A stretch of 60,112 bases of DNA from Loigolactobacillus iwatensis (GCF_003950295.1 NZ_RHNP01000013.1:1-60112), one strand, 5' to 3'. Shown: positions 26,557-36,297, counted from the first letter of the stretch. Notes: a model not told the origin generated them from the letters alone. Made by a program: numbers and translations.

Positions 26557-26994
26557 TTAGTTAGTAATCGAAACCAAACGTGCTTGACGTTCTCGGGCCA
26601 GCCGCGCAGCAGTCTTTTCCTCTACCCGCAAGGATAATGCCGAGAAAATTACCATTGGTGCCGTTAAAAATGCTTCTAGGCCAAAAACCATAAAGGCCAA
26701 ACCTTTCATCGATAAGTGTTGTTGGTCTAAAGCAACAATTTGCTCTTTTAAAGTTGACCAAAAGCTCTTCGTCTGCTGAGCTATATTACTAGGACGTCCA
26801 ACGTTCCCAACATTGCCGGTTTGACCAACACGCCCAGTATTTCCAGAGTTTCCACTATTGCCATCGGATGGCTCGCTAAGTTCAATCATTGAATTAGCCG
26901 GTACTGCCGTGTTCGGACAAAAAGTATCAATTGCAACAAATTGAAACGCCAAAAATAGCAAGTAAATAAAAACCAAATTATGCCTAACATTCAT
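26557..26994 (-). CDS. Membrane protein with a short collagen-like segment
   Basis: About 145 residues from the ATG at 26994; an upstream in-frame ATG at 27045 has no ribosome binding site. It has an N-terminal hydrophobic signal (LVFIYLLFLAFQFVAI), then eight consecutive Gly-X-Y triplets (GNS GNS GNT GRV GQT GNV GNV GRP), a short helix and a C-terminal membrane segment (LAFMVFGLEAFLTAPMVIFS) with a basic tail. Eight triplets is short for a stable triple helix. Function unknown. Confidence 0.65.
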   Translation of the reverse strand: MNVRHNLVFIYLLFLAFQFVAIDTFCPNTAVPANSMIELSEPSDGNSGNSGNTGRVGQTGNVGNVGRPSNIAQQTKSFWSTLKEQIVALDQQHLSMKGLAFMVFGLEAFLTAPMVIFSALSLRVEEKTAARLARERQARLVSITN

Positions 26995-27179
26995 CAGCCT
27001 AACCCCACATTTTCTCTTTAATTCAGTACTACAAATAAAGCGCATACATTAATGTACAAAAAAATAACCGCCTATTCGTGCTTTCAAAGAATATCCTAGC
27101 AAATAATTATGATAGAATGATTAAAAAATGATAAGAGCCGGTTCATTAAAGACTCTAGTCATCCATAAACAACTAAATT

Positions 27180-27207
27180 TTGCTTTTTTATTTAGTTGTG
27201 CTAAACT
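27180..27207 (+). promoter_or_regulatory. Promoter of the probable 6S RNA
   Basis: A -35 TTGCTT (27180-27185), a 16-base spacer and a -10 TAAACT (27202-27207), placing the transcript start near 27214. Confidence 0.5.
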
Positions 27208-27213
27208 AATTTT

Positions 27214-27410
27214 ATGCGATGAGTCGAGTAAACCAAACATTGGATAGTGATGTCTAGTGTTCCGCACAAGCGGCAGTCCGAGGGGACGATAACTACTTGT
27301 AGTTATTAGTGGTCATTCGATACAGGCCACCTCTTTTCGTTATAACGAGCAGCGACTTTTTGATTGTGGAGTCAATAAGTCATACAACTGTAGAGGCTTG
27401 GTCTGTGTTA
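27214..27410 (+). ncRNA. ssrS: Probable 6S RNA
   Basis: A non-coding transcript of about 196 bases bounded by a promoter and a terminator. It contains GTTCCGCACAAGCGGCAGTCC followed by GAGGGGACGATA, close to the conserved 5' part of 6S RNA (GTTCGCAAGCGGGCCAGTCC in E. coli). The ends can pair as a long closing helix (ACCAA with TTGGT, ATAGT with ACTGT), with hairpins in the middle (ATAACTAC / GTAGTTAT and GTGG / CCAC). 6S RNA sequesters the housekeeping RNA polymerase in slow growth. The identification rests on motif resemblance and size; another structured RNA is possible. Confidence 0.6.
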
Positions 27411-27441
27411 AGCGGTCACTATGTGATCGCTTTTTTATTTT
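27410..27441 (+). terminator. Terminator after the probable 6S RNA
   Basis: AAGCGGTCAC and GTGATCGCTT arms with a three-base loop are followed by TTTTTTATTTT. Confidence 0.85.
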
Positions 27442-27495
27442 GCTGAATATTTTTAAAGTTGGCGTGTATTAAAAAATGTATTCTTGAAGCAACTC

Positions 27496-27527
27496 CCCCC
27501 GGTATTAGATTTTAGTCCAATACGGGG
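27496..27527. other. GC-rich isolated hairpin
   Basis: CCCCCGGTATT pairs with AATACGGGGG around a loop of about 12 bases. It has no T run next to it and lies 150 bases before the dedA-type gene. It could be part of that gene's leader. I recognise no riboswitch consensus. Confidence 0.4.
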
Positions 27528-27676
27528 GTCCACTTCATGGCCACACTTTTTTTCATTTAAACGTTATATTTTTATAAATAACTAAAACGGCTAACGACAA
27601 ATAACTTAATCTCTGGTACACTCGATGCTAGTTAATTAATAATATTACGAAAGTCCGAACTGGAGGGATCGCTTTT

Positions 27677-28330
27677 ATGAGCGCTTTGATTGATTTTGTT
27701 TTACACATTGACAGCCACCTGATTACAATCGTTAACACATTTGGCAATTCTAGTTATTTTATTCTTTTTGCCATTATTTTTGTTGAAACTGGCGTTGTCA
27801 TTCTTCCCTTCCTCCCTGGTGATTCACTGCTATTTGCCGCGGCCGCCCTTGCCGCCAACCCCATTTATCATTTAAATATCTGGGTATTTATCTTGCTATT
27901 TCTCATTGCCTGTATGGCAGGTGATTCTTCAAATTACTGGATTGGCCATAATGCAGAGCGACTCCTTTCTCGTTACAAGTGGTTCCGCCGTTTTATTAAT
28001 GAGGACAGTCTAGCTAAGGGCCAAGAATTTTTTGAAAAGCACGGGGCCGTTTCAATTATCTTGGCTCGTTTTATGCCCATCATTCGGACCTTTGTTCCGT
28101 TTGTTGCTGCTGGTGCGGGCTTCCCTTACCGTAAATTTATTCGTTATAATTGGATTGCATGCATTGCCTGGGTTGCACTTTGTACCGGCGCCGGCTACTT
28201 CTTTGGTAACATTCCAGTTGTCAAAGAACACTTCTCGGCCGTTATTATTGGCATCATTGTGGTTTCCTTAATTCCAGCAGTTGTTGGCTTCATTAAGGGT
28301 AAAACATCTCCGAAAGAAAAAATTGATTAA
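27677..28330 (+). CDS. DedA-family membrane protein
   Basis: A 217-residue polytopic inner-membrane protein of the DedA (SNARE-associated/VTT) family. Typical features: an ETGVVILPFLPGDSLLF motif near the N-terminus (residues about 36-52), GDSSNYWIGHNAER, and the highly conserved LARFMPIIRTFVPFVAAGAG with its functional Arg residues. Family members are implicated in lipid (undecaprenyl phosphate) flipping and membrane homeostasis. TGGAGG precedes the ATG. Monocistronic, with a strong terminator. Confidence 0.93.
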   Translation: MSALIDFVLHIDSHLITIVNTFGNSSYFILFAIIFVETGVVILPFLPGDSLLFAAAALAANPIYHLNIWVFILLFLIACMAGDSSNYWIGHNAERLLSRYKWFRRFINEDSLAKGQEFFEKHGAVSIILARFMPIIRTFVPFVAAGAGFPYRKFIRYNWIACIAWVALCTGAGYFFGNIPVVKEHFSAVIIGIIVVSLIPAVVGFIKGKTSPKEKID

Positions 28331-28406
28331 AAATAATATACTTGGCGTTAAAAAAGTTTAATTAATACTAACTAAATTGAAAACTTGGATTAGTTTTACC
28401 TTCTAA

Positions 28407-28453
28407 AGGAACGATTTCATCTTGTTAATATCAGGATGAAATCGTTCCTTTAT
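28407..28453 (+). terminator. Terminator of the dedA-type gene
   Basis: A perfect 17-base stem (AAAGGAACGATTTCATC and its complement) with a 13-base loop, followed by a T-rich stretch. Confidence 0.92.
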
Positions 28454-28560
28454 TTTACCTTATAATGGGTCAATTCATGATCTGCGCAAATAACATCAAA
28501 TTTATTGATAAAGTGATATGGTTAAAAATTTATCTCACATCTTTGCAATAGATATAAAGG

Positions 28561-28614
28561 ATTCCCCTATAGTTGACAAACTCACATTATTTCATTTGTC
28601 AACTATAGGGGAAT
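28561..28614 (-). terminator. Perfect 20-bp inverted repeat at the end of the dlt operon
   Basis: ATTCCCCTATAGTTGACAAA (28561-28580) and its exact complement (28595-28614) are separated by 14 bases. It follows the last gene of the minus-strand operon by 65 bases and probably acts as a terminator, although no T run follows. The rest of 28331-28679 holds only the dedA terminator and AT-rich spacer. Confidence 0.55.
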
Positions 28615-28679
28615 TATATCAGCCACAGATATAACCTAATCTCTAATTATTTACAATCTAAGCAGTTAAAACAATTCTC

Positions 28680-29543
28680 CTAATAATTTGGCACCTGTAG
28701 TTGCGGCCGATTTTGCTGTTGATCAGCCTTGGGTATATTTTCCCGTAACAGATATTGGCCCATTACATTAACAATTTGTTTATTTTCTGGCAAGTCAGAA
28801 TGATTAGTATTCGCACCCGTCACGATAATTTCGGTATAATTTGCTACTTGATTTTGAAAAATATACTTGCCACTATCAACACTTATAAAGGGAACAATTC
28901 CATCTCCTTTATAATTTTCAGTTCCTGCAATTGAATAGACTCTCATTTTTTTTGACAGTCTATTCCTATGTGCAATCAAGTCTTTCAACATTGGCGTTTT
29001 TTTGGACGTCTTTTTTTCTAAATTAAATGGTGTTGCAATTGTCATTAATCGATCAATTTTATTATTTTTCGGTAAATATTTTTCCAAAAAGAACGTCAAA
29101 ACTAATCCACCATTGGAGTGCCCCATTCCAGAAAAATGATTAAAATGATACATCCTGGCTAATTTTTGGTAAGCAATGCTAAACCACTTGGCCTGTCGTT
29201 TGATATTAGCATAGCCATCGTGATTATCCTGAAAGCCTACCACAATAAATGGCCGTTTATCTCTAGGCTTTAAATGACCGCTGAATTTTAATTGACCATT
29301 AGTTTGTACGGTAACCTTTAAAAGACTGCGTTTTAAGCTACGTTTATTTAACAATATTACAAGAGAATCAAATCGATTTTGATTTGCTGAACTCCCTGGC
29401 ACTAGGAAAATGGGATCCATCGGTGATTGAAAATGAGTTTGCTGTAAATCAATTGATTTCTTCTGCCATTGATATCCTGATACGCCAATAATCATTGTAA
29501 ATAATACAAGCAATAATCCGTACCAAAAATTTTTTTCTTTCAT
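28680..29543 (-). CDS. Membrane-anchored alpha/beta hydrolase (DUF915 type), dlt operon
   Basis: About 287 residues with an N-terminal membrane anchor (residues about 5-25) and an extracytoplasmic alpha/beta hydrolase domain: IFLVPGSSAN, the nucleophile elbow MGHSNGG (about residue 145), GDGIVP with the likely Asp, and TNHSDLP with the likely His. DUF915 hydrolases of lactobacilli are putative cell-surface esterases or lipases. The ATG at 29543 lies two bases after the EIIC stop, and an in-frame TTG at 29549 would overlap it, so translation is probably coupled. It is the last gene of the extended dlt operon, which suggests an envelope ester as substrate (inference). Confidence 0.85.
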   Translation of the reverse strand: MKEKNFWYGLLLVLFTMIIGVSGYQWQKKSIDLQQTHFQSPMDPIFLVPGSSANQNRFDSLVILLNKRSLKRSLLKVTVQTNGQLKFSGHLKPRDKRPFIVVGFQDNHDGYANIKRQAKWFSIAYQKLARMYHFNHFSGMGHSNGGLVLTFFLEKYLPKNNKIDRLMTIATPFNLEKKTSKKTPMLKDLIAHRNRLSKKMRVYSIAGTENYKGDGIVPFISVDSGKYIFQNQVANYTEIIVTGANTNHSDLPENKQIVNVMGQYLLRENIPKADQQQNRPQLQVPNY

Positions 29544-29545
29544 AC

Positions 29546-30814
29546 TCAATCGCCAACTTTACTAGTTAGGTTATATTTATCATTTAGCCTCACAAAAGGT
29601 AAATAAATACCCGTTGCAATGCCCAAATTGAGTATTCCAACCAATAATGCTACCCAATTACCGCCAGTTGCTAAAAATCCCTTCAAGAATCCAGGTGTTG
29701 TCAGTGGGACTGGATAAACAGCTGCTGGCATCAAATGTAGGCTAAAAAATAGCCAAGCAACTAGACACGCTACGATTGGTGTAATGACCAACGGAATTAC
29801 TAGTAACGGATTAAATAAAACCGGCATACCAATCAATAAGGGTGAATTCAAATTAAAGAAAGTGGGTAAGAAGCTTACTTTAGCCATGTACTGTAAGCGG
29901 TGATTATGCGATCGCAATAATAGCGCAATTAACAAGGCCAACATCATTCCGCCGCCACCGACAAAAGCATAAGTGTCGTATATGGCATGTAAATTAACTG
30001 GATACGGAATATTTTCTAAATGATGGTGCTGCAATGCATAATTCAAATTTTGTACCGAGAATATTGCATCATTGTGTCCATCAGCCAAATTGAGCGGCCC
30101 GGAAATCCCAATAATCATTAATAAATTACTAATTAAAACAATAACTAGTAACAGAAAAATATTTGTACCCCAATTGGCAGTTAACTGTGTAAATATCGTA
30201 CTTGGCATTTCCGTAAAACCGTTGGCTACATTTGCATAAAATACCGCTGCTATGCTGGCAACAATTAACGTAAAAACAAGTATTGCTAACAGTTGATGCC
30301 TAACAAAGCGTCCTAACAACCAACTCACAAAAAGACCGATTATAATTGCTTCAAAGATACCGTGAAGTGTTACACCACTATAATTTAACGTTAAATTCAA
30401 CGTACCATGCTTAGTTTCACCCGTGAATAGCGATTGATTATTGCACACCCATAAAAATGTCCCACTGATCATTCCGGCTAACCATTCATTTTGATGTTTT
30501 AATTTGGCGGCATTAGCGGCCACTAAAAAGGCAATCCAAATCACTACCAAATTATTAATTAAAATATCCAAGCTAGAAAAGAAATTACTAAATGAAACAT
30601 AATTTGGCAACCACCTACTAACATGATAAAGCTGATTAAAAAAGCCGTTTGGAATAAAAATTGTTTTGTCAACTAAAGCAATGAATGCCCCTAATGTAAC
30701 AACTGGAAAGGCGGTCATTAATGACCTTATAGTTACTTGGTACAATCTACGTTTACTAAGATTATTGCTAAAATTAACCAAATTATTTTCTAATTTCTGT
30801 TTAAAATATACCAA
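29546..30814 (-). CDS. Orphan PTS EIIC-type permease in the dlt operon
   Basis: A 422-residue membrane protein of the lactose/cellobiose (Lac) PTS EIIC family, with about ten helices. Diagnostic parts are YDTYAFVGGGGMMLALLIALL and NSPLLIGMPVLFNPLLVIPL. It starts at TTG, five bases after a perfect AGGAGG. No EIIA or EIIB is encoded nearby, so phosphotransfer would need subunits from elsewhere, or the protein does something other than sugar uptake. Its position between the DltE-like and DUF915 hydrolase genes, with tight spacing, points to a cell-envelope role. Confidence 0.85.
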   Translation of the reverse strand: MVYFKQKLENNLVNFSNNLSKRRLYQVTIRSLMTAFPVVTLGAFIALVDKTIFIPNGFFNQLYHVSRWLPNYVSFSNFFSSLDILINNLVVIWIAFLVAANAAKLKHQNEWLAGMISGTFLWVCNNQSLFTGETKHGTLNLTLNYSGVTLHGIFEAIIIGLFVSWLLGRFVRHQLLAILVFTLIVASIAAVFYANVANGFTEMPSTIFTQLTANWGTNIFLLLVIVLISNLLMIIGISGPLNLADGHNDAIFSVQNLNYALQHHHLENIPYPVNLHAIYDTYAFVGGGGMMLALLIALLLRSHNHRLQYMAKVSFLPTFFNLNSPLLIGMPVLFNPLLVIPLVITPIVACLVAWLFFSLHLMPAAVYPVPLTTPGFLKGFLATGGNWVALLVGILNLGIATGIYLPFVRLNDKYNLTSKVGD

Positions 30815-30835
30815 ATTAACCTCCTGAAATAAATT

Positions 30836-32023
30836 TCAAACCTGTTTTTCAACTGTATTTGAAAAGAAATCAGACTCCTTGTATTTAGCCATAAAACGCG
30901 TATTAATTAACAATTGATCAAAGCTTTTTGCTAAACTTCTTACCTTAAACAGTGGTTCTTGATAATTACTTAGTAAGATAATTGCATTTTTTCCATTTGG
31001 ACTAATGTGAATTGAAGATTCAAAACCATATCCGGCACCGTTAGTTAATTTGACGCGCCCTTGTGTATAAAAACCCGCCTCATATTTAGTATTTGATCCG
31101 CCTTGGTAGAGCTGATGTAAAGATTGTGCCGAAACTATTTTTCCTGCCAAAATTGCACTTTCAACACGATAAAGATCACCAACACTCATATAAACCTGAC
31201 CAGTCCCCAGTTCATCATGTTCTAGGGCCGCATCATTACCACTAGGCTTAGTATAAATTAACACTTCCGGAATATCGTTTTTTCCATAATAACCACTTGC
31301 TAATGAAATACAATTTGGTAAATCATAGGCAAACGCCGTATGTTTCAAGCGTAATTTTTTAATGATCTGTCCATAAAATAGTTGTTGGTAACTTTGGTGT
31401 GTAATCTTTTCTAAAATACCAGATAGAAAATTAAAATTAACCGCCTGGTAATCCCATCTGCCATTCATCTCATTGTGATAGCGCACTCGCGAAATATCAC
31501 TCTGAATAATCTCTGAATCAGATTTAACAGCATTCGGTCCAACAGAACCTTGCATAGACAGTCCAGAAGTCATATTTAACATCTGACGAATTGTAATATT
31601 TCGACTACCAGGAATACCTGGATAAAACATACTTAATCGATCTGATAATGTTAGCCTATGTTTCTCCACTTGCTGCATTATCAGAACAGCAGTAATAGAT
31701 TTTTGGATAGAATCAATTTCGTACATGGTGTTTTTATAATTTTTAATGCCATTCTTAGCGTCAGAATAACCGGAGTAATAACTGGCTACTTTTTTCCCAT
31801 TCTTATACATTTCGGCAGAACCAATATAATTTTCGTGGGTTAATGTTTGCACTAATTTATTCTGAGCCTTTGAATCAACTTCACTACTGACCAAACCTAC
31901 TTTTCTTGCCTTCACATTTTGCCAATGCGCATTAACAGTACCCCTAAATAAAAGTGTGCCAATCAAAACAGCCACGACAGTGAAGAATATTTTGGCTAGC
32001 CGAGATCGATTTAACAAGGCCAA
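30836..32023 (-). CDS. DltE-like serine hydrolase (beta-lactamase/PBP fold)
   Basis: A 395-residue membrane-anchored serine hydrolase of the class C beta-lactamase fold. It has an N-terminal membrane segment (about 10-30), SxxK motif SIQK (about residue 106) and the Tyr motif YQAVNFN (about 194). In Lactiplantibacillus plantarum the dlt operon contains a related hydrolase (PbpX2, now DltE) reported to remove D-alanine from lipoteichoic acid. Ten bases downstream of dltD, this gene is a good candidate for that role. The start is a TTG; a second TTG two codons on is equally placed. A carboxypeptidase or other esterase function is possible. Confidence 0.82.
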   Translation of the reverse strand: MALLNRSRLAKIFFTVVAVLIGTLLFRGTVNAHWQNVKARKVGLVSSEVDSKAQNKLVQTLTHENYIGSAEMYKNGKKVASYYSGYSDAKNGIKNYKNTMYEIDSIQKSITAVLIMQQVEKHRLTLSDRLSMFYPGIPGSRNITIRQMLNMTSGLSMQGSVGPNAVKSDSEIIQSDISRVRYHNEMNGRWDYQAVNFNFLSGILEKITHQSYQQLFYGQIIKKLRLKHTAFAYDLPNCISLASGYYGKNDIPEVLIYTKPSGNDAALEHDELGTGQVYMSVGDLYRVESAILAGKIVSAQSLHQLYQGGSNTKYEAGFYTQGRVKLTNGAGYGFESSIHISPNGKNAIILLSNYQEPLFKVRSLAKSFDQLLINTRFMAKYKESDFFSNTVEKQV

Positions 32024-32032
32024 CAGCCCCTT

Positions 32033-33289
32033 TTATTCATTTTTTACAGTATTTTGCCAGTTTTTAGAAAAAAATCTATTTTGAATTATATAATTCGGCT
32101 GTGGTTGTTTATTCGTCAAAAATGGATTAACTGTTTGATCAACCTTTAACCAACCACGCCAGCCTAAGTGAATTGTGTCTTCCATAAAGTACTTTTCGTT
32201 ACCATAATCAGATAGGTCCAACACGTTATTAAATCCTTGTTGCCTTAATTGATATTCGATTTTCTGATCTGTTTGCCGAATCATAGGTATAGATAAACCA
32301 GTGTAATCAGCCCAACGAGCATTGATAGGCGGAATAATGAATTGTACGTTAACGTGCCATTTAGCAAACTGATTTAGCACAAGTTCAAAATCGCTATATT
32401 CTGGTGACCGACGATAATCCAACTTAGTTTGCGAATCTTTTAGGTCTTTGATTCGATTACCACTCAATCGTGTTTTATAAAATGTATTTTTAATGCCTAG
32501 TTTGTTGTTGGTTGTTTCACGACGTCCAACTTTTACCGCTAAATGATTTAGTTTGCTAATCGAATAATGTGCGGGCAAACTTTTTTCACCTTTTTGAACC
32601 TTAGCTAAATTATTATTCAATTGGAAACGCGAAAATAAAGAATCTTCATTTAATAAAATTGTCTCTTTAAATTTTAAAAACATTTTTTGAAATTCAGAAA
32701 CAGGTTTGCCATGTTCAACATTTTCAAGTGCCGCCTCACCAATTTCGCTAGAACGACCTGATGGCATTTCAAGTAATCGTTTGGCCGCATATCGATCAGC
32801 AGTATCATTTTTAGCATTGATAATCCAATCAATTGTTTGCAATGGTGAATAGTAAAAACCAAAAGCATCGGGACGCTGCCCTTCCTTTGTAAACCACTGT
32901 GGTGAAATAATAAAAATTACTTTTTTACCTTTTAATTGCGTTCCTAAATTTTGCATTGTAAAATAATGCGTTAATGATTGCGATCCAGCGTTACCTAACA
33001 AAAACGGTCGATAAGAACGATGGTATTTTGCGGCCAATACTGATGGATGAAATTCGTCTAGCCTAGACAACTCTGAGGAACCAAAAAAGGGAACGTAACC
33101 ATTTTCTAACGCCTGCTGTTTAATTTTGCGTCCCCGAAAAACTTTCGGAGATAATGAAACTGCCGCCTTTTTTTCTGTCTGTGAATTAAAATGTCCAAAT
33201 CCAATTGGTAAAGATAATAGTAGAATCAGTAACCCAGCGGCAATTATCACAGGCCCAAATATCAACCATAATTTACCTTTTGTCTTCAT
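32033..33289 (-). CDS. dltD: D-alanyl transfer protein DltD
   Basis: A 418-residue protein with one N-terminal membrane helix (about 8-30) and an extracytoplasmic SGNH-like domain: Ser in FFGSSELSR (about 70) and the Asp/His pair in [12 protein letters not shown] near the C-terminus. DltD works with DltB in the last steps of D-alanine transfer to teichoic acids. It overlaps the dltC stop by four bases (ATGA). Confidence 0.95.
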   Translation of the reverse strand: MKTKGKLWLIFGPVIIAAGLLILLLSLPIGFGHFNSQTEKKAAVSLSPKVFRGRKIKQQALENGYVPFFGSSELSRLDEFHPSVLAAKYHRSYRPFLLGNAGSQSLTHYFTMQNLGTQLKGKKVIFIISPQWFTKEGQRPDAFGFYYSPLQTIDWIINAKNDTADRYAAKRLLEMPSGRSSEIGEAALENVEHGKPVSEFQKMFLKFKETILLNEDSLFSRFQLNNNLAKVQKGEKSLPAHYSISKLNHLAVKVGRRETTNNKLGIKNTFYKTRLSGNRIKDLKDSQTKLDYRRSPEYSDFELVLNQFAKWHVNVQFIIPPINARWADYTGLSIPMIRQTDQKIEYQLRQQGFNNVLDLSDYGNEKYFMEDTIHLGWRGWLKVDQTVNPFLTNKQPQPNYIIQNRFFSKNWQNTVKNE

Positions 33290-33519
33290 TTCATTGATTC
33301 CACCTTCGCAATGATTTTATTAGGTGTATCCCACTCACTGCGATCAAATTCAGATACCGGTACATCAATGCCAAACCTTTCTTGTAATTCTAATAATAGT
33401 TCTACTGTTGCCATAGAATCGATCATTCCTGAATCAAATAAATTTTCGTCTAAATTACCGCTAACATCTGATCCTGTTAAATCTTTTAAAATATCTACTA
33501 CTGTTTGTTTTGTACCCAT
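33286..33519 (-). CDS. dltC: D-alanyl carrier protein DltC
   Basis: A 77-residue acyl-carrier-type protein. The phosphopantetheine Ser is in [12 protein letters not shown] (about residue 36). DltA loads it with D-alanine, and DltB uses it at the membrane. It lies 26 bases behind dltB. Confidence 0.95.
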   Translation of the reverse strand: MGTKQTVVDILKDLTGSDVSGNLDENLFDSGMIDSMATVELLLELQERFGIDVPVSEFDRSEWDTPNKIIAKVESMK

Positions 33520-33545
33520 ATTAATTACCCCTTATTTTATAGAAT

Positions 33546-34763
33546 TTAGCGTGCTGAAAACCAAAGTGTATTTAAAAAACCGGAAAAAATTAAAAAGCTA
33601 AAACAAACAACGTTAAACGTTATAAAAATTGCAATTCCCTCTGTTAATCGATTATGTGGTAACTGCCGGTGCTTCTTCTTAAATCCTAACCAATAATCAT
33701 TAATAATGATGGCCCCAGCGTGAAAGAGTCCATAAACGATATAATACCAAGTCACGCCGTGCCAGAAGCCCATAATCAAGAAATTGGCTAAATAGGCTAC
33801 TTGTGGAATTCGCTTACGATTTTTAATCAAACGATGTTTCATAATAAAAAATGTCAAACGCATGAAAATAAAATCACGGAACCAAAAGGACAAAGTCATG
33901 TGCCAACGATTCCAAAAATCTTTAATATTATGTGCTTTAAATGGTTGATTAAAATTCATTGGTGTCTCAATTCCCATTAAATAGCTCGCAGCAACTGCGA
34001 ATAGACTGTAACCAGCAAAATCAAAAAATAGATACATGCTGTAAGTGTACATATAACCAACTAGTGCTAGAGAAATCCCAGTGTGAAAAAACGCTTCTCG
34101 ATGCATAATTGCAATATGTGCAATCTTAGGAAGCATCATTGTCCCAAATAAGTAACTCAATATAAATTTATATAGAAAACCTAAGAAAATATAGTGAACT
34201 GCTTTGTCCAACATTTGGAGGTAATGTTTACGATCTGGTATCTGTATATAATCATGCTGGAAACGCCGATACCGATCGATTGGCCCAGAGGAGATAGTTG
34301 GAAAAAATAGTAAAAATCGCGCAAACATAATTGGATCAAACTTTTTAATCGTTCCGTCCCGCATTTCCATAACCATCTGCACTGATTTAAACGTCAAATA
34401 GCTAATCCCTAAAAAGCCAATTAAAGACTGGCGACCCACCTGAATTGCTGGTGTGATTTTAACAATTACAAGAGGAATAATACTTAGTATCACTGTGCAA
34501 ACAAATACCCACGTTTGATTGGCACGTCTTTTATACACAGCATAACCGCCAACAACTATAAACTGATAAACAATATATCCGATTAGCGCCAATCCCTGTT
34601 GCCACTTTGAACCACCAAAAATTAGAAGTAAGAAAATCGCGGAAATGATTGTTTGGTAAACAACGAATCGCTTACCAAAATATAAACCAATCATTAGTGG
34701 TAATAATCCCACTAATAAATAAACAAAATACATCGGATTGCCATACGGTTGTAAATTAATCAT
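33546..34763 (-). CDS. dltB: MBOAT acyltransferase DltB
   Basis: A 405-residue polytopic MBOAT protein that passes D-alanine from DltC across the membrane. The conserved catalytic His is in FWHGVTWYY (about residue 335), after the FKAHNIKDFWNRWHMTLSFW motif. The start overlaps the dltA stop by eight bases. Confidence 0.95.
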   Translation of the reverse strand: MINLQPYGNPMYFVYLLVGLLPLMIGLYFGKRFVVYQTIISAIFLLLIFGGSKWQQGLALIGYIVYQFIVVGGYAVYKRRANQTWVFVCTVILSIIPLVIVKITPAIQVGRQSLIGFLGISYLTFKSVQMVMEMRDGTIKKFDPIMFARFLLFFPTISSGPIDRYRRFQHDYIQIPDRKHYLQMLDKAVHYIFLGFLYKFILSYLFGTMMLPKIAHIAIMHREAFFHTGISLALVGYMYTYSMYLFFDFAGYSLFAVAASYLMGIETPMNFNQPFKAHNIKDFWNRWHMTLSFWFRDFIFMRLTFFIMKHRLIKNRKRIPQVAYLANFLIMGFWHGVTWYYIVYGLFHAGAIIINDYWLGFKKKHRQLPHNRLTEGIAIFITFNVVCFSFLIFSGFLNTLWFSAR

Positions 34764-36267
34764 TTGAGTTAGCCTCTTTAATCATGGCCTTGATATCGAC
34801 TTTACCATTGATCGTTAATGGCAAAGAGGAACGGTACTCAAATCGCTGTGGAATCATGTACGCCATCATTTCTTGCCGCAGTTGCTGTTTTAAGGCCTTT
34901 GTCACTTCAAATGCAGGTCTGCTAGTATTATTTTGTAAAACGACATAGGCGTTCAGCGCCGTAACTTTATGCTGTCGATTATATTTAGGCACTGCCACTG
35001 CTGATTTTATCAATTCTTGTTGATTTAAATAATGATTAACTTCCTCTAGCTCAATTCGATAACCGTTTAATTTAATTTGAAAGTCGATTCTGCCTTTGTA
35101 AAATACTAAACCAGTTGCGTCAACCGTTCCCAAATCACCAGTATGATAGAATTGTTGACTTTCCCCCAAAAAGACTTGTTTAGTTTTTTGAGGAGAATTC
35201 AGATAACCTTTTGAAACACTTGGACCACTAATAATAATCTCACCAGCCTGATTTTGCGCATTCAGGTTATCAAGTTTGATAGTAGTATCTTGTTTGGCAT
35301 ATCCAATTGGCAACCGTTGGTATTTATCAAGTATTGCATTAGTAATTTCAATTGCAGTGACGGCAACGGTTGTCTCCGTCGGCCCGTAAGTGTTAAAAAT
35401 TAGAGCATCTGGAAAGCGCTGCTTTAACCTAACTGCAGTTTGATGGGTTAATTCTTCACCACAAAATAGAAAATGAGATAATTCGGGGTATTTACTTTGT
35501 TTGAAACTTGGTTCGAGCAAACAAATATCAATTAACGATGGTGTAGACACCCAGACATTTAATGCAAGCTTAGGCAACGTCTCGAATAACGATTTAAAGT
35601 TGTCAGTTACCTCCTTGGGTAGTACCTGCAACGTTCCCCCCATGACCAACGTGGGATACAAATCCATCACTGATAGATCAAATGAATATGGTGCTTGAGA
35701 TAAGATCACTGGCCTTTCAGGAACATTAAAATCACTGACTAACCAATTAACAAAACTCAATAAATTCCGATGGCTAATTTGAACACCTTTTGGTTTACCT
35801 GTGGTTCCAGAAGTGAAAATAATATAGAAATTTTCATTATTTTTTACTGAATGGGTCAACGGATACTGGTTAGATTGTCGGAAAATCGCTTCTAACTTTG
35901 CTATCTCAATCGTCTTAACTGCCTGCAATTTCACCGGCAAGGGTTGGATAGCGATCACTAACTCTGGTTGGGCAATATTCTGAATCATTGTAAGCCGATC
36001 CTTAGGTGAATGTTGATCAACTGGAATATAGGCATGCCCGGATTTGACACACCCTAAAAATGCCACAATCATTGAAAATGTTTGATCACCATAAACCATA
36101 ATTGGTGATCCACTGGTCAAATTCAACCCATCAATATAACCAGCCAATGCATCCGAATAGTTTTTTAGTTCACGATAAGTATTAGTTTTGCCTAAATAAT
36201 CATATGCAATTGCGGTTGGCGTTTTTTGAGCAATCTCATCAATTGCCTTAATAATATCCATTGTCAT
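34756..36267 (-). CDS. dltA: D-alanine--carrier protein ligase DltA
   Basis: Adenylate-forming ligase that activates D-alanine and loads it on DltC; about 503 residues. It has an AMP-binding motif (FTSGTTGKPKGVQISH), FNTYGPTE and a C-terminal catalytic Lys in LPLTINGKVD. The open frame extends to a TTG at 36285, but the ATG at 36267 (or the one two codons later, MDIIKAIDE) lies behind GGGAG and matches the usual family start. Thirteen bases separate the dltX stop from the TTG. Confidence 0.94.
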   Translation of the reverse strand: MTMDIIKAIDEIAQKTPTAIAYDYLGKTNTYRELKNYSDALAGYIDGLNLTSGSPIMVYGDQTFSMIVAFLGCVKSGHAYIPVDQHSPKDRLTMIQNIAQPELVIAIQPLPVKLQAVKTIEIAKLEAIFRQSNQYPLTHSVKNNENFYIIFTSGTTGKPKGVQISHRNLLSFVNWLVSDFNVPERPVILSQAPYSFDLSVMDLYPTLVMGGTLQVLPKEVTDNFKSLFETLPKLALNVWVSTPSLIDICLLEPSFKQSKYPELSHFLFCGEELTHQTAVRLKQRFPDALIFNTYGPTETTVAVTAIEITNAILDKYQRLPIGYAKQDTTIKLDNLNAQNQAGEIIISGPSVSKGYLNSPQKTKQVFLGESQQFYHTGDLGTVDATGLVFYKGRIDFQIKLNGYRIELEEVNHYLNQQELIKSAVAVPKYNRQHKVTALNAYVVLQNNTSRPAFEVTKALKQQLRQEMMAYMIPQRFEYRSSLPLTINGKVDIKAMIKEANSND

Positions 36268-36297
36268 AGCTCTCTCATCTCCCAAAAAACATGTTAT

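Noticed and set aside
27214-27410. The structured region as SRP RNA, RNase P RNA or tmRNA
   Set aside because: Their signature motifs are missing; the GTTCCGC..AAGCGGCAGTCC motif and length fit 6S RNA better.
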